A stretch of DNA of 64,000 nt from JAHEJV01 sp964653555. GTDB taxonomy: Bacteria > Myxococcota_A > UBA9160 > SMWR01. Within the stretch, counting starts at the first letter, position 1. Every line of letters begins with the position of its first letter. The notes beneath the pieces are model-generated. The model was not told the DNA's origin. It saw nothing but the letters and a program-made list of their open reading frames with translations, and ran no database searches. Positions 33,259 through 41,145 of this stretch are shown here, piece after piece. The position numbers were made by a program, and so were the translations under genes. The DNA lies in contig CAZZFT010000006.1 of NCBI GenBank assembly GCA_964653555.1, positions 1-64,000 on the forward strand, read 5' to 3'.

Positions 33259-35409
33259 TCAGAAGAGCTCTGCGATCTGTCGTGCGGCGCGTTGGGCTCC
33301 GTCGGTCTCGACGTCGAGCGGGGCGGACTTCCGGGCGAGCTCCTCCGAGATGGCTGCGGCGATCGATTCCCGCGTCTCGCTCGCGTAGTCCATGCGGCGT
33401 CCGGCCCGGTAGCGGTCCAGACGGTGTCGCACGTGGAAGTTCTGCTCGAAGTGATGGGCGAGCGGGAAGTAGAGGAAGGGCCGCTTCGCGGCGGTCAGCT
33501 CCATGGCGGTCGTGAGGCCTCCCTGGACGACCGCGACGTCGCAGGCCGCCAGGTGTCGATAGAGGTTGTGGACGTAGGGGACGACCTCGAGGCCCGGGTA
33601 GCTCGGCAAGCTGGCGGGATCGATGCGCGGACCCGCGACCACGATCATGCGCAGGGCCGGCTCTTGTCGCCGCGATGCCGGGTAGGCGTCGATCACGCGC
33701 CGCAGCAGGTGGTGGCCCACCCCGGAACCGCCGACGCTCACGATGCAGACCTTCTCGCCCGGGCGATAGCCGAGCTCGTCTCGCAGCTCGGAGCGATCGC
33801 CGAACGTCGCCGGGTCGAAGCCCGAGATGTAGCCCGAGAAGCTGTAGTTCTCCTCCGTCCAGTCGCGGATCCGGGGCAGCTCGGGACCGAAGCGGTCGGG
33901 GACGATGTCCTCGGGATTGCCGACGAAGATCGCGCGGTCGCGCACGCCGGGTTGGCTCGCGATGTGGCCGATCATCTCGGCGTTGTGGTCGGCGGTGAGG
34001 AAGGCCTCGTGGGCGCCGCCGTGATCGGTGGGCAGGAAGCCGACGAAGTCGGTGAGCCACACGTAAGGCGCGCGCTTCTCGTTGGGATTCTCGTGGAGGT
34101 AGTAGTCGACTTCCCAGGCCTCGTCTCCGATCACCAGGTCGTAGTCGCCGGCGCGCACGACGTCGTGGAAAACCATGAAGTTGTTGATCAGGATCTCGTC
34201 CATGCGACGGATCGCCTGGAAGCAGTGGAGATCGTGCTCGGCGGACTCGCTCTCGATGTGTCTCGACTCGTTCGCGAGCTTTCGGCTCGCCTCGTGGATC
34301 GATTCACCCTCCGAAGCCAGCACGCGGGTCACCGGATCCTGGGCGAGCCAGTCGATCTGGAGGTCGGTATCGATGCGGCGCAGCTCGCGGGCGATCGCCA
34401 CGTCGCGCTGAGCGTGGCCGAGGCCGATCGGGGACGAGATGAAGAGCGCCCGCTTCGGACCGCGAGCGCTGCGCCGCCGCGGCTTCACGGCGCGCTCGAA
34501 TCCCGGATCGAGGAACTCGCGGATCGCGAGATTCACCTGCACCGGCTTCCGGGCCGCGAGGCCGTGCCCGCTCCCGACGACGGTCTCGAGGCGCGCGCCG
34601 AGCGCATCGGCCAGCGTCTTCCCCTCGGCGTAGGCGGTGATGCGATCGGCATCGCCGTGGATGACGAGGCTGGGACACCGGATGCGCTCGCAGAGCTGGC
34701 GACCGAGCTCCCCATCGGGCTGCCACGCCAAGTGGGTGTCGGCCAGGGTCTGCGGATCGGTCTCGAGCCCCCAGCCCAGGCCGTCCTCGATGTGCTTGGT
34801 CGAGTGTGCCTCGAAGAAGGATTCGAAGAAGCCCTCGAGGAAGCGGCGGTAGTGGTCCGGGTTGCGGATCCACGCCTCCCGGTTGGCGTAGGCGATGTGC
34901 GGCAGAGTCTCGTCGGACACGTCGCTTCGCATGAAGAGATCCGTGACGAGCGCGTGACGCGCCGCGCGCTCGGCGGAGAGCAGGGTTCCGCAAGCCATGA
35001 AGACGATCTTCGTCACGCGTTTCGGGTTCTCGCTGGCGAAGAGGAGCGTCCGCTGACAGCCCCGGGAGAGCGTGACGATGTGGGCGCGATCCGTGCCCGT
35101 CGCATCCATCACGCAGCCGATGTCGGCGGCGTTCTCGCGCTCCGAGTACGCTTCCAACCCCCGCGGTCGGTCCGAGCGACCGTTGCCGCGCGGATCGAAC
35201 ACGATCACGCGGTAGCGCTGCGCGAACCACGCGATCTGTGCCTTCCAGAAGCGGGAGTGGACCACGGCCCAGGGCGGCACGAAGAGCAGGGTCTCGTCGC
35301 CCTCTCCGTAGATCTCGCAGAAGAGGCGGACACCCTCTCGCGCCGCGAAGCCCTCGCGAATGGGGTAGAGGGCCCGGCTCTGCTCGCTTCCCGGCTGCCA
35401 ATCCGTCAT
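33259..35409 (-). CDS. Alpha/beta hydrolase fused to a GT28/MurG-like glycosyltransferase
   Basis: A 716-residue two-domain protein. Residues 1 to about 285 are an alpha/beta hydrolase: VFDPRGNGRSDRPRG, nucleophile elbow IVTLSRGCQRTLL (Ser), LVIHGDADRITAY (Asp) and VVGSGHGLAARK (His). A basic linker (VKPRRRSARGPKRALFI) leads to a glycosyltransferase of the GT-B type: SSPIGLGHAQRDVAIARELR in the first half and VVQGGLTTAMELTAAKRPFL, YFPLAHHFEQNFHVRHR in the nucleotide-sugar half. The ATG overlaps the stop of the TetR gene (ATGA). A hydrolase joined to a sugar transferase suggests processing of a glycosylated lipid or small molecule. Confidence 0.8.
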   Translation of the reverse strand: MTDWQPGSEQSRALYPIREGFAAREGVRLFCEIYGEGDETLLFVPPWAVVHSRFWKAQIAWFAQRYRVIVFDPRGNGRSDRPRGLEAYSERENAADIGCVMDATGTDRAHIVTLSRGCQRTLLFASENPKRVTKIVFMACGTLLSAERAARHALVTDLFMRSDVSDETLPHIAYANREAWIRNPDHYRRFLEGFFESFFEAHSTKHIEDGLGWGLETDPQTLADTHLAWQPDGELGRQLCERIRCPSLVIHGDADRITAYAEGKTLADALGARLETVVGSGHGLAARKPVQVNLAIREFLDPGFERAVKPRRRSARGPKRALFISSPIGLGHAQRDVAIARELRRIDTDLQIDWLAQDPVTRVLASEGESIHEASRKLANESRHIESESAEHDLHCFQAIRRMDEILINNFMVFHDVVRAGDYDLVIGDEAWEVDYYLHENPNEKRAPYVWLTDFVGFLPTDHGGAHEAFLTADHNAEMIGHIASQPGVRDRAIFVGNPEDIVPDRFGPELPRIRDWTEENYSFSGYISGFDPATFGDRSELRDELGYRPGEKVCIVSVGGSGVGHHLLRRVIDAYPASRRQEPALRMIVVAGPRIDPASLPSYPGLEVVPYVHNLYRHLAACDVAVVQGGLTTAMELTAAKRPFLYFPLAHHFEQNFHVRHRLDRYRAGRRMDYASETRESIAAAISEELARKSAPLDVETDGAQRAARQIAELF

Positions 35410-36053
35410 GACCGCTTCCCCTTCGTCGCCGTCGCCACCTTCTGCGTCCGGCGGCCCGCGCCGGCCTCGAGGCCCACGAGCCAGGCGCGGATCCAATCGA
35501 GCAGCTCCTGGTGGCCTCGGGTGATGCCCGAGAGCCGCTCGAGTGCGAAGCCCTGGGCAAAGGTCATCACGAGGGCAACCAGCGCTCCGGGAGGAAATCG
35601 GTCCGCCACCCCATAGTCGGCGAGGGCCCTGGTGAAGGCCTCGGCGAGAACGCCGCGCCACTCCGCGTCCACCCGGCCGACCCGTTCGCGCAGATCGGGG
35701 TCGTTCCAGGCCAGGGCCTGGAGCTCGAGCCAGATCTTCGAGTAGCCGCTGCCCAGGTCCTCGTCCTGGAATGCCCAGGCCGTGTCCCACTTCTGGATGA
35801 AGGGGACGTCGGCCTCGTACATCTCGCGTTGGCGCTTGATCAGTCGGTCCGTGAAGCGCTCGAGCACCTGCACGAACACCTCCTCCATCGATCCGAAGTA
35901 GTAGTGGACCAGACCGTTGTTCACGCCGGCCTCGTTGGCGAGCGCCCGCGTCGTGATGCCCGCGTGGCCGTGCTCGATCAGCAACCGTTCGGCGGCATCG
36001 AGCAGCGCTTCGGTCGTGCTGGCGCGCTTCTCGGAAGCGCCGGCGGGAGACAT
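35406..36053 (-). CDS. TetR-family transcriptional regulator
   Basis: A 215-residue protein. The N-terminal HTH is clear: TTEALLDAAERLLIEHGHAG, ITTRALANEAGVNNGLVHYY, FGSMEEVFVQVLERF. The ligand domain follows (WLELQALAWNDPDLRERVGR). It lies between the MddA-like gene (90 bases upstream) and the fusion gene (4-base overlap), so it probably controls this unit, perhaps through the inverted repeat at 37044-37075. A basic tail (KVATATKGKRS) ends the protein. Confidence 0.88.
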   Translation of the reverse strand: MSPAGASEKRASTTEALLDAAERLLIEHGHAGITTRALANEAGVNNGLVHYYFGSMEEVFVQVLERFTDRLIKRQREMYEADVPFIQKWDTAWAFQDEDLGSGYSKIWLELQALAWNDPDLRERVGRVDAEWRGVLAEAFTRALADYGVADRFPPGALVALVMTFAQGFALERLSGITRGHQELLDWIRAWLVGLEAGAGRRTQKVATATKGKRS

Positions 36054-36142
36054 GCGGCGGGAGCGATGGGCCAAGGGACGACTCCTTCGGAAGCGCGGGT
36101 AGATCGCGGCGGGAGCCTTCCCGCTCCCGACGCGACGGAGCA

Positions 36143-36922
36143 CTACCGACTGTACGGGAAGCGCGGGATCAGCTTGGGGACGCGCCGGCGATAGTCCTCG
36201 TAGGCTTCGCCGTGGAGCTCCACCAGGGTGCGCTCTTCGATGACCAGGGCGACCAGGATGTAGGCCGTCGTCACTCCCGCGAACAGCAGGTGCCCCCAGG
36301 TCATGTGCGGAGTCGCCCAGAAGGCGAGCAGGAAGCCCAGCATCAGGGGATGCCGGGTGTACCGGTACAGCGAGCGCTCCTGGAAGCGCGGCTGCACGAT
36401 CGGTCGCCCCGCCGCGTGCGCGAGCACCTGCTTGACGCCGAAGAGATCGAAGTGGTCGATCAGGAAGGTCGAGAAGAGGACCATTCCCCAACCGATCCAG
36501 AACACCACGTGGATCGCCAGCGCCTCGATGCCCTCCACCTGCCAGAGCGTACCGGGCAGCGGGCGCCATTGGATCACCATGCCGATCAGGATTGCGACCG
36601 TGGCGGCCACAAAGATCGTCCGCTCGAGGGGAGCCGGCACGATCCGGGTCCACCAGCGCTTGAAGGCGGGCCGAGCCATGATCGTGTGCTGGATCGCGAA
36701 GAGCGACAGGAAGCCGAGGTCGATGGCCAGCGCGGTGCCGACCGGACCGGAGATGCCGTCGTCGAGGGTCTTCGGGACCCCCGCTCCGCCGACGAATCCG
36801 ATCAGGTAGAGAAAGGTCGCGAGGAAGACGGCGTAGACGCTGAGGCCGATCATCGCGACCAGCGCGCGCGAGGCGGCGTCGGCCGCAGGGGTGTGGCTCG
36901 GAAGGGTGTGTTGTGCGGGCAC
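36143..36922 (-). CDS. mddA: NnrU/ICMT-like membrane methyltransferase, MddA type
   Basis: The GTG at 36922 (VPAQHTLPSH) is chosen for the AGGAG upstream; the frame is open to 37033. 259 residues with five to six membrane helices. Conserved parts are IQHTIMARPAFKRWW, YRYTRHPLMLGFLLAFWATP and EERTLVELHGEAYEDYRRRV, then PKLIPRF, which match methanethiol S-methyltransferase MddA (makes dimethyl sulfide from methanethiol with SAM) better than generic NnrU proteins. The MddA assignment is by recalled pattern. Confidence 0.7.
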   Translation of the reverse strand: MPAQHTLPSHTPAADAASRALVAMIGLSVYAVFLATFLYLIGFVGGAGVPKTLDDGISGPVGTALAIDLGFLSLFAIQHTIMARPAFKRWWTRIVPAPLERTIFVAATVAILIGMVIQWRPLPGTLWQVEGIEALAIHVVFWIGWGMVLFSTFLIDHFDLFGVKQVLAHAAGRPIVQPRFQERSLYRYTRHPLMLGFLLAFWATPHMTWGHLLFAGVTTAYILVALVIEERTLVELHGEAYEDYRRRVPKLIPRFPYSR

Positions 36923-37034
36923 GTCGTTGCTCCTGATGACGGGGTCGCTGGGGCCGATCGCGGGGGGGCGCTGCGGGGTCCGGCTCCGCTTCCGGAAGGG
37001 ATCGCAAGCGACCCGTACGAACGACTTGGGCATA

Positions 37035-37075
37035 TGACTAATTCAGTGGACCAAAACTGTCAAGCCCGTCCACTG
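37035..37075 (-). promoter_or_regulatory. Promoter with overlapping inverted repeat upstream of the MddA/TetR/fusion unit
   Basis: On the minus strand TTGACA (37063-37058) is followed after 17 bases by TAGTCA (37040-37035). CAGTGGAC (37044-37051) and GTCCACTG (37068-37075) are perfect reverse complements that bracket the -35 box, a typical TetR-type operator position. Confidence 0.55.
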
Positions 37076-37159
37076 GCCAGCCCGGCGCGGCGGTATACAC
37101 CGTCCTCAGCGGACAGCTCGATCAGCTCCCCTGACGAGACTCCGATATGAGGGCTGCTA

Positions 37160-37207
37160 TCGGGACCTTCGCAATCAGCCGGTCCGCGGTTCGAATCCGA
37201 TCGCCGG
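37160..37207 (+). other. Decayed partial copy of a tRNA 3' half
   Basis: TTCGCAATCAGC... CGGTTCGAATCCG... GCCGGCTC aligns almost without gaps to the tRNA-Thr 3' half at 9-52 with about six differences, but the arms no longer pair and there is no CCA. It marks the boundary between the patchwork half and the intact half of the window. Confidence 0.5.
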
Positions 37208-37349
37208 CTCGATTGCTCGCGCCACCGGCGCGCCGGTCGAGTCACGGGGACAGACCCCATCTGCGCCTCTGGCAGAGGCTCGAGGCGCGTCGCCAGATTC
37301 TCACGCGCTACCTCGACCGTGTCCGTGACGGGTCCGGGAGCGGGGAGCT

Positions 37350-37958
37350 TCATCTCGCCGCGGCTTCGGCGGCCCGTTTCAGGTCGCTGTTCATCCGTTC
37401 GAGACCCGCCTCGATACGCGGGCGGTAGAGGCGCTCGATCAGACCCGCCATCGGGCCCTCCATGATCTCGTGGTGACGGAAGAGCGTGGCGCCGTCGCCG
37501 GTCAGCTCGAGGAAGCGGCAGCGGGTGCCGCGCGCCAGAGCCTCGTACCAGTTCATCGAGTGCCAGCAGAGCGTTCGCTGGGGCTCGAGGCGTGTCACGA
37601 GGTTGTCGACGATGCGCACCTCGTCGCCCAACCGCGCCTCGATGGTCACGACGCCGTCCTCGCGCAGCTCGCCCCAGGCGCGGGGTGAGTAGGTGTTCCA
37701 GCTCGGATAGCCCTCGAGATCGGTCAGCACGGCCCACACGGCTTCGGGCGGGGCCTGGATGGCGACGGTGCGCTCGGTCTCCCAGCTGCTGCAGCCGAGG
37801 CTCAGCAGCGCCGCGCAGACCAGGAGCCCTGGGGACGCTCCCGCGTCGCAACCGAGCGCACCCGGACCTCCCGGTGCTCGCCTTCCGGAACCGCGTCGAC
37901 GCCATCCGGCGCCGCCACGGATCTGCACGACTCCCCCCGCGAGCGCGGTCCTCAGCAC
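37350..37958 (-). CDS. SRPBCC-domain lipoprotein
   Basis: The C-terminal 150 residues are an SRPBCC (Bet v1/START-like) domain: VAIQAPPEAVWAVLTDLEGY, WNTYSPRAWGELREDG and FRHHEIMEGPMAGLI. These domains bind hydrophobic ligands. A lipobox (VCAALLSLGC) precedes it. The start is uncertain: GTG 37958 overlaps the end of the FAD monooxygenase, but then 35 odd residues come before the signal segment; no better in-frame codon was seen. It is coupled to the monooxygenase. Confidence 0.65.
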   Translation of the reverse strand: MLRTALAGGVVQIRGGAGWRRRGSGRRAPGGPGALGCDAGASPGLLVCAALLSLGCSSWETERTVAIQAPPEAVWAVLTDLEGYPSWNTYSPRAWGELREDGVVTIEARLGDEVRIVDNLVTRLEPQRTLCWHSMNWYEALARGTRCRFLELTGDGATLFRHHEIMEGPMAGLIERLYRPRIEAGLERMNSDLKRAAEAAAR

Positions 37959-39565
37959 ACGAACACCCGCGCGAGTTGCTCGCGCAGCGCCGCCAGGTCG
38001 GCGGGGCGGCTGCGGAAGCCCACGTAGCCGTCCGGGCGGATCAGGTAGAGGCTCTCCGAGGTGGCGCCGTAGCGGCGGTGCAGCTCGCGTTTCGGGTCCT
38101 GAACGACTCGCGCGCCCGGGCTCTCCTCGCCGTTCACCACGTAGGTGTCGATCACGTCGCCGAAGTCCGCGCTCAGCGCGGCGGCGAGCTCCGCCAGGTG
38201 CGCCGCCCCGGCGGGCTCGCGCTGCACGCCCGGAAGCAGCAGCAGGGTGTGCCGCGGCCCCCGCAGCAGGTCGAAGAGGGTGGTGGAGGACGCTCCCTCC
38301 ACCCAGAGCTCGGCCACGTCCACGGCCTGGGCCCCGGTGTGGGGGCCGCCCTCGAAGCGGCGGCCTTCGTGCTCGCGGCAGATCGGGCTCTTGCGGTAGT
38401 CGAGATCGAGCTCCTCGCCCTGGCGCGCCATCGCCAGGCGCTCGGCCTCGGGGACGACCACGTGCCGGCAGAGCTGCGCCCGCTGGGACGCACTCAGACC
38501 CGCGAACCCCTCCAGCGAGTCGGTCATCGCGCGCGTCAGCGCGATCACGTCCTCCGCCACCGCCCAGCGCTCCTTCTCGTAGCTGTCGATCAGCGACAGG
38601 GGAGCGCGCCCCTTCGCCACCAGGGCGAGCTTCCAGGCCAGGTTGTAGGCGTCCTGGATGCCGGTGTTCATGCCCAGGCCGCCCATGAAGCTGTGGACGT
38701 GTACGGCGTCGCCGGCCAGCAGCGTCCGCCCGTGCCGGTAACGGCGCGCGTGCCGGTAGTGGACGTGGAAGCAGGTGAGCCAGCGCGGATCGCGCACACG
38801 CGCGCCGGCGGGACCGCGCTCGTCCACCAGCCGCTGGATCTCCTCGATCGTGGGGGGCTCGGTCCGCTCCCGCTGGTCGTCGGGCAGCGTGCCGCCTAGC
38901 AGAGACCGTCCTTCGGGCAGCGGGAACCGCACGAAGACGCCGCGCTCGGCGAGGTAGACATGGGCCTCGTCTCGGGCAATCGGCGCGTCGAGCACGACGT
39001 CCGCGAACACGTAGGCGTGGGGATCGCGCTCGCCGGGGAAGTGCTGGCGATTCAGGTGACGCACGGTGCTGTGGGCGCCGTCGCACGCGACGAGCCAGGG
39101 CGCAAAGACGCGCTCCTCGCGCCCATCGGCGCGCCGGAGCACGGCGTCCACGCCTTCCACCTGCTCGCGCATCCCGACCAGCTCGGTCTCCCGCTCCACC
39201 CGTCCGCCCAGCCGGTCCAGCAGCCCCTCGAGAATCGCCTCGGTGCGGTTCTGCCCGATCGCGACCGTGAAGGGATAGGGAGAGTCGACGGTGGCGAAGC
39301 GCTCGTGCGCGAAGCACACACCGCCCGCGTACTGGCTGAGCCCGAGCACCTTCTGGCCCTCGGCCAGGAACGCGTCCACCACGCCCAGGTCCTGGAAGAT
39401 CTCCAGGGTGCGCGCGTGGACACCGGTCGCCCGACACCACGGGAGGACACCCGGCAGCTTGTCCACGATCCGAACCGGCGCGCCGTGGCGGGCCAGCTCG
39501 CAGGCCATCGTCAGACCGGCCGGCCCGGCGCCCACGACCAGGGTCGGGCTTCCGCTCCTCGCCAT
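37952..39565 (-). CDS. FAD-dependent aromatic-type monooxygenase
   Basis: A 537-residue group A flavin monooxygenase. The dinucleotide fold is at the N-terminus (TLVVGAGPAGLTMACELARH); PWLVACDGAHSTVRHL is the DG motif that touches NADPH and FAD; GRTLLAGDAVHVHSFMGGLG then MNTGIQDAYNLAWKL is the GD motif. A C-terminal thioredoxin-like extension as in phenol or resorcinol hydroxylases follows (VIDTYVVNGEE...). It hydroxylates an aromatic ring; the substrate is not evident. The stop overlaps a possible GTG start of the SRPBCC gene. Confidence 0.88.
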   Translation of the reverse strand: MARSGSPTLVVGAGPAGLTMACELARHGAPVRIVDKLPGVLPWCRATGVHARTLEIFQDLGVVDAFLAEGQKVLGLSQYAGGVCFAHERFATVDSPYPFTVAIGQNRTEAILEGLLDRLGGRVERETELVGMREQVEGVDAVLRRADGREERVFAPWLVACDGAHSTVRHLNRQHFPGERDPHAYVFADVVLDAPIARDEAHVYLAERGVFVRFPLPEGRSLLGGTLPDDQRERTEPPTIEEIQRLVDERGPAGARVRDPRWLTCFHVHYRHARRYRHGRTLLAGDAVHVHSFMGGLGMNTGIQDAYNLAWKLALVAKGRAPLSLIDSYEKERWAVAEDVIALTRAMTDSLEGFAGLSASQRAQLCRHVVVPEAERLAMARQGEELDLDYRKSPICREHEGRRFEGGPHTGAQAVDVAELWVEGASSTTLFDLLRGPRHTLLLLPGVQREPAGAAHLAELAAALSADFGDVIDTYVVNGEESPGARVVQDPKRELHRRYGATSESLYLIRPDGYVGFRSRPADLAALREQLARVFVC

Positions 39566-39575
39566 TCGCGGAAAT

Positions 39576-40940
39576 CTAGGAGTTCTCGTCCTCCGCCGCC
39601 GTCGGGAGCACCTCGGCCTCCTCGGACTCGGGGTCGGAGGCGGTCGCGTTCTCGGGGACCGTCATCTCCTTCTCGTTGGTCGGAATCCCGATCCGGAAGG
39701 CGGCGAAGCCGGGCATCACCACCTGGTTGAGCGCCATGCCGAGCACGCGGCCGTCCTCGGGCGCGCGCAGCTCCGAGCGCAGGTTGGTGATCGGATCGGT
39801 CACGGTTCCGAGCAGCTCGCCGCGGTGCACGCGCTGGCCGAGGTCGACCTCGCCGAACAGCAGGCCGCCACGGTCGGCGCGCACCCAGGTGGACTGGTAG
39901 TACACCGGCTCGGGCTCGCCCCAGATGCTCACGCGCTTGTACATGCCCATCTTGTTGAGGAGGCTCTGAACGCCCTTGGTGCCGTGGGCGATCTTCGTCT
40001 CCTGGAGACGCGAGGGCTCGCCGGTCTCGAAGGTCACCGCGGGGATACCCGCCTCGACGGCTGCGCGCCGCAGCGTGCCGATCTCACCCACGCTGTGCAG
40101 CACCGACGTGGCGCCGAAGCCCTCGGTGAGGTCCGCCACCTCGGGCACGCGCATGTCGGCGCGCAGCTGGGGGAGGTTGGTGCGCGCCAGCGACCCGGTG
40201 TGGATGTCGACCAGGGCGTCGCAGAAGCGGATCACCTCGTGGAAGAAGGAGTAGGCGATCCGCGAGGCGGAGCTGCCCTCCTGCGTGCCCGGGAAGAAGC
40301 GGTTCAGGTCGCGGCGGTCGGGCAGGTAGCGGGAGCCGCGGCGGAAGCCCTGGAGGTTCACGATCGGCACGCCGATCACCGCGCCCTCGAGCTTGCTGGC
40401 GTCGAGGTCGTACATGACGCGGCGCACGATCTCGATGCCATTGAGCTCGTCGCCGTGGAGGGCGGCCGTCAGGCACAGGGTCGGGCCCGGCTCGGCGCCG
40501 TTCACCACCAGGACGGCGGTCGGCACCGCGATCCCCTCGAAGCTCTGGTCGGGGGTCCAGGAGAGCCGCGTCGAGGTGCCGGGATCCACCTGCGAGCCCA
40601 GCAACACCAGCGGCGGCCGCGCCGCCTCCTCCTCGGCCTCCGGAGCCGCCTCGCCCTCGGGCACGGTGCTCCCGCCTTCCGGTGCTGCCGCCTCGGCTTC
40701 GGGCGCGGGGGCCTCCGGGGTCGGAGCGGTCGCGCCCTCGGGAGCCTTCGCCTCCTCGGCAACCGGCTCGCTCAGGTCCACGTTCTCGGCGACGGGCGGC
40801 CGGTCGGGCTGCGAGCGCGTCTGCCCGTCGTCGGCGCCGGCGTCGGGCGAGTCCACCACGGCGTGGGCAACGGCGAGCAGCAGCGTTGCCAGCAGCGCGC
40901 CGAGCAGGTGATGGAAGCGGGGAGAGGAGGAGGGAGGCAT
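39576..40940 (-). CDS. Succinylglutamate desuccinylase/aspartoacylase-type metallo-hydrolase
   Basis: A 454-residue exported protein. An N-terminal helix is followed by about 70 residues of Ala/Pro/Glu-rich linker. The M14-like domain has LCLTAALHGDELNGIEIVRR (HGDE zinc ligands), RRDLNRFFPG (substrate Arg) and FCDALVDIHTGSLAR (third ligand His). A C-terminal beta domain follows (GEVDLGQRVHRGELLGTV). Members deacylate or deamidate amino-acid conjugates. Ten bases upstream of the FAD monooxygenase start, so probably co-transcribed. The acidic linker is unusual for the family. Confidence 0.82.
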   Translation of the reverse strand: MPPSSSPRFHHLLGALLATLLLAVAHAVVDSPDAGADDGQTRSQPDRPPVAENVDLSEPVAEEAKAPEGATAPTPEAPAPEAEAAAPEGGSTVPEGEAAPEAEEEAARPPLVLLGSQVDPGTSTRLSWTPDQSFEGIAVPTAVLVVNGAEPGPTLCLTAALHGDELNGIEIVRRVMYDLDASKLEGAVIGVPIVNLQGFRRGSRYLPDRRDLNRFFPGTQEGSSASRIAYSFFHEVIRFCDALVDIHTGSLARTNLPQLRADMRVPEVADLTEGFGATSVLHSVGEIGTLRRAAVEAGIPAVTFETGEPSRLQETKIAHGTKGVQSLLNKMGMYKRVSIWGEPEPVYYQSTWVRADRGGLLFGEVDLGQRVHRGELLGTVTDPITNLRSELRAPEDGRVLGMALNQVVMPGFAAFRIGIPTNEKEMTVPENATASDPESEEAEVLPTAAEDENS

Positions 40941-41145
40941 GTCGCTTGAGATCCCGCTGGAAGATTGGAGAGCGTTCGGACCGGAGCGGTCACACCCGAG
41001 CGGGATTCGGAGAGGCTCGATCCGCCTCTTCGGCAAGTCCGCCGGGCGCCTTTTGCGGTCGATTGGGCTCGACTCCGCGCCGGCGCGGCTCCGTCCCCAA
41101 GGGATCCCGGAGAAGGAGCCCGAGGGTCGGAGGGGGGACCGCAGC

